From: Rhizophlyctis rosea
Taxonomy: Eukaryota > Chytridiomycota > Chytridiomycetes > Rhizophlyctidales > Rhizophlyctidaceae
Direction: 5' to 3'
Assembly (NCBI GenBank): GCA_027596075.1
Contig: JADGJC010000613.1
Span: forward strand, 1 to 14,357
DNA length: 14,357 nucleotides
The position numbers and the translations under genes are program-made. The notes beneath the pieces were generated by a model. The model ran no database searches. It saw only the letters and a list, made by a program, of their open reading frames with translations, and had not been told where the DNA came from. Below are positions 12,991-14,357 of this stretch, piece after piece (within the stretch, counting starts at the first letter, position 1; each line of letters opens with the position of its first letter).

Positions 12991-14357
12991 ATGTTGCTTC
13001 CTCTCTCTTGTTTCGGAAGTCACACAATTAGATCTGATTTGTATCTATTAGGTTCACTTCACGTCTATCATGATATTACGGCACGCGATTATCGAAATAG
13101 ATTTGGTTCGCTTCTATTAAACGATCTATTTACCCCGAACGATTCACCCCTAACGATTTCCAAGGATGATGGAATCGGCCATTTATCGCTTAACTATGAT
13201 GACACGTTGCAAACGACGCCCGATGGAAAGTTATCGGTTGTCCCTCACATTTTGATGCAGAGTGATCTTGAAATGAAAAGTCAAGCACCGATCAAGTTGA
13301 TTTTGGATTCCGATACGAACCCCGATGATCCGATTGGCAGCACAATGCTTCTCGATTATGATGAGGATGATTTCAATCTGGGTGACGATGGCAAATTGAA
13401 GACTGTAAATCTGAACCTTACAGGTCAAGGTGCGATAGACGTGAGGAAAGCCGATTGGACGTTGGGCGAAAACGATTCAAAATTGAGAGTCATCAAATTA
13501 GACGTTTCGGAAGATTTCCAACAGACAGGTGGAGTATTGGCAATCCGAAATCAAGGGAATGGTCGGATACCGTTCTACCAAGTAGGGAACGGGTTCGCCA
13601 CTAACGCAAATTTTTCCTTTGATTCTGCCACAACATTATCTGTTCCTTTTGTAAAAAGTACAATCAGTTATGAACTTCCAGATAACTATTTGGCAACCAT
13701 TGCAAGTGTTCTTTTCGCGTATCAAAGCGGTTTTGACTCGGGGATCGACGTGCTGCCTCCCACAGCCAATAGAAGACTCATTAAGGCCAGAACCGATCCC
13801 AGTAGTATCTATGTTGACGCAGCCAACAATTTATCCGTCAAATGCGACCCATCGGGTGCGATAAAAAAAGATGTGGAACTGGGTTTGGACGTGAAAGTAG
13901 ATGAAATTTCCATTCAGAAACCCGCCGGCGTCCTCCAGGTGAATCTCGCAGAATTGGGAGGATTGAGAAACACACCGAGCGGCATTGGCGTCTCTGTGGA
14001 TAATGTCACGATACAACTTGGTGCAGACGGCATCTTGAATGGGAATTACCAAGTGATGTACCCCCTTCAAAGGAATCTCAACGAGATCCAGTTGCAATAT
14101 GATGAAGGAGACCTTACGACAATTCCAACAGGATTGGCTGTACATCTGGGTGTTGGACTTATCAGAACACCGACAGGTATCAGTGTCAATCTGGATGGAG
14201 GTCATGGCATCCTCATTGGTGGAAACGAGATTTCTGCCTTGACCGACATGTCGACCATCACATTCAATCCTGAAGGCGCATTACAGGTGAATGCGGATGA
14301 TATCACGATAAAAACCATTCCAGGCATTGGAGTGGTAGGTAATTACAGAGGCGACCC
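12991..14357 (+). CDS. Adenovirus-like fiber (shaft repeats), C-terminus cut by window edge
   Basis: ATG 12991 is the first ATG after an in-frame stop at 12973; the frame stays open for 455 codons to the edge. The protein is rich in short strands and turns with the spacing seen in triple beta-spiral shafts. Examples: PLTISKDDGIGHLSLNYDD, then TPDGKLSVV (P77); DDGKLKTVNLNL; SSIYVDAANNLSVK; PAGVLQVNL (P311); TPSGIGVSV (P329); IPTGLAVHL (P379); TPTGISVNL (P394); NPEGALQVN (P427). The recurring unit is Pro-x-Gly-hydrophobic-x-Val-x-hydrophobic. Adenovirus fibers use such repeats to hold a receptor-binding head away from the penton; a penton gene is present here. A head domain would be beyond the window. 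Phage-type tail-fiber relatives are an alternative. The first 25 residues (MLLPLSCFGSHTIRSD) are not clearly a penton-binding tail. Confidence 0.7.
   Translation, partial: MLLPLSCFGSHTIRSDLYLLGSLHVYHDITARDYRNRFGSLLLNDLFTPNDSPLTISKDDGIGHLSLNYDDTLQTTPDGKLSVVPHILMQSDLEMKSQAPIKLILDSDTNPDDPIGSTMLLDYDEDDFNLGDDGKLKTVNLNLTGQGAIDVRKADWTLGENDSKLRVIKLDVSEDFQQTGGVLAIRNQGNGRIPFYQVGNGFATNANFSFDSATTLSVPFVKSTISYELPDNYLATIASVLFAYQSGFDSGIDVLPPTANRRLIKARTDPSSIYVDAANNLSVKCDPSGAIKKDVELGLDVKVDEISIQKPAGVLQVNLAELGGLRNTPSGIGVSVDNVTIQLGADGILNGNYQVMYPLQRNLNEIQLQYDEGDLTTIPTGLAVHLGVGLIRTPTGISVNLDGGHGILIGGNEISALTDMSTITFNPEGALQVNADDITIKTIPGIGVVGNYRGD

Overview
The window reads as most of a Polinton-like/adintovirus-like double-stranded DNA virus, integrated or able to integrate, in a eukaryotic host. 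The evidence is a retrovirus-type DDE integrase, a large replication protein, a double-jelly-roll (DJR) type major capsid protein, a penton-type minor capsid protein, an FtsK/HerA-type packaging ATPase and an adenovirus-like fiber. Codon use fits the standard code. One gene has two predicted short spliceosomal introns (55 and 59 nt) with CTRAC branch sites close to the acceptor. Such introns are common in fungi, oomycetes and some algae/protists, but I cannot name a host. Both window edges cut genes (integrase at the left, fiber at the right), so no terminal repeats are visible.

Layout. 1-5.6 kb, minus strand: integrase (cut by the left edge), a 1330-aa replication protein that I read as a PolB-like palm region, SF1 helicase and HNH endonuclease, and a 113-aa basic protein. 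Two of these genes share an upstream TGCGTTTGA motif and a hairpin near the start codon, which suggests an early unit. 5.6-7.3 kb: the two-intron gene for a basic/acidic repeat protein and a 50-aa very basic protein, both minus strand, with candidate 5' signals. 7.4-12.9 kb: the virion block, with MCP and penton on the minus strand and packaging ATPase, 100-aa, 342-aa and 223-aa proteins on the plus strand, diverging from about 9.7 kb. 13.0 kb to the right edge: a fiber-like gene of at least 455 codons, plus strand.

The most unusual aspect is the amount of modular stem-loop DNA. (1) A YTTTGGTN motif followed by an 8-9 bp hairpin lies just upstream of the MCP, penton, ATPase, 342-aa and (with a shorter stem) 100-aa genes. 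The stem sequence changes between copies but pairing is kept, so it looks like a structured promoter or 5'-UTR element. (2) GGGGAC...GTCCCC hairpins lie at gene 3' ends. (3) A GC-rich double-hairpin element has three copies identical over 50 bp plus one diverged partial copy. Copies of all three classes also lie in frame inside the 223-aa gene, so they behave like small mobile palindromic elements that proteins can tolerate.

How the parts may fit together: integrase and replication protein handle insertion and copying; MCP, penton, ATPase and small virion proteins build and fill an icosahedral particle; the fiber is a candidate host-attachment spike. A protease gene and the element's termini are not visible and may lie outside the window.
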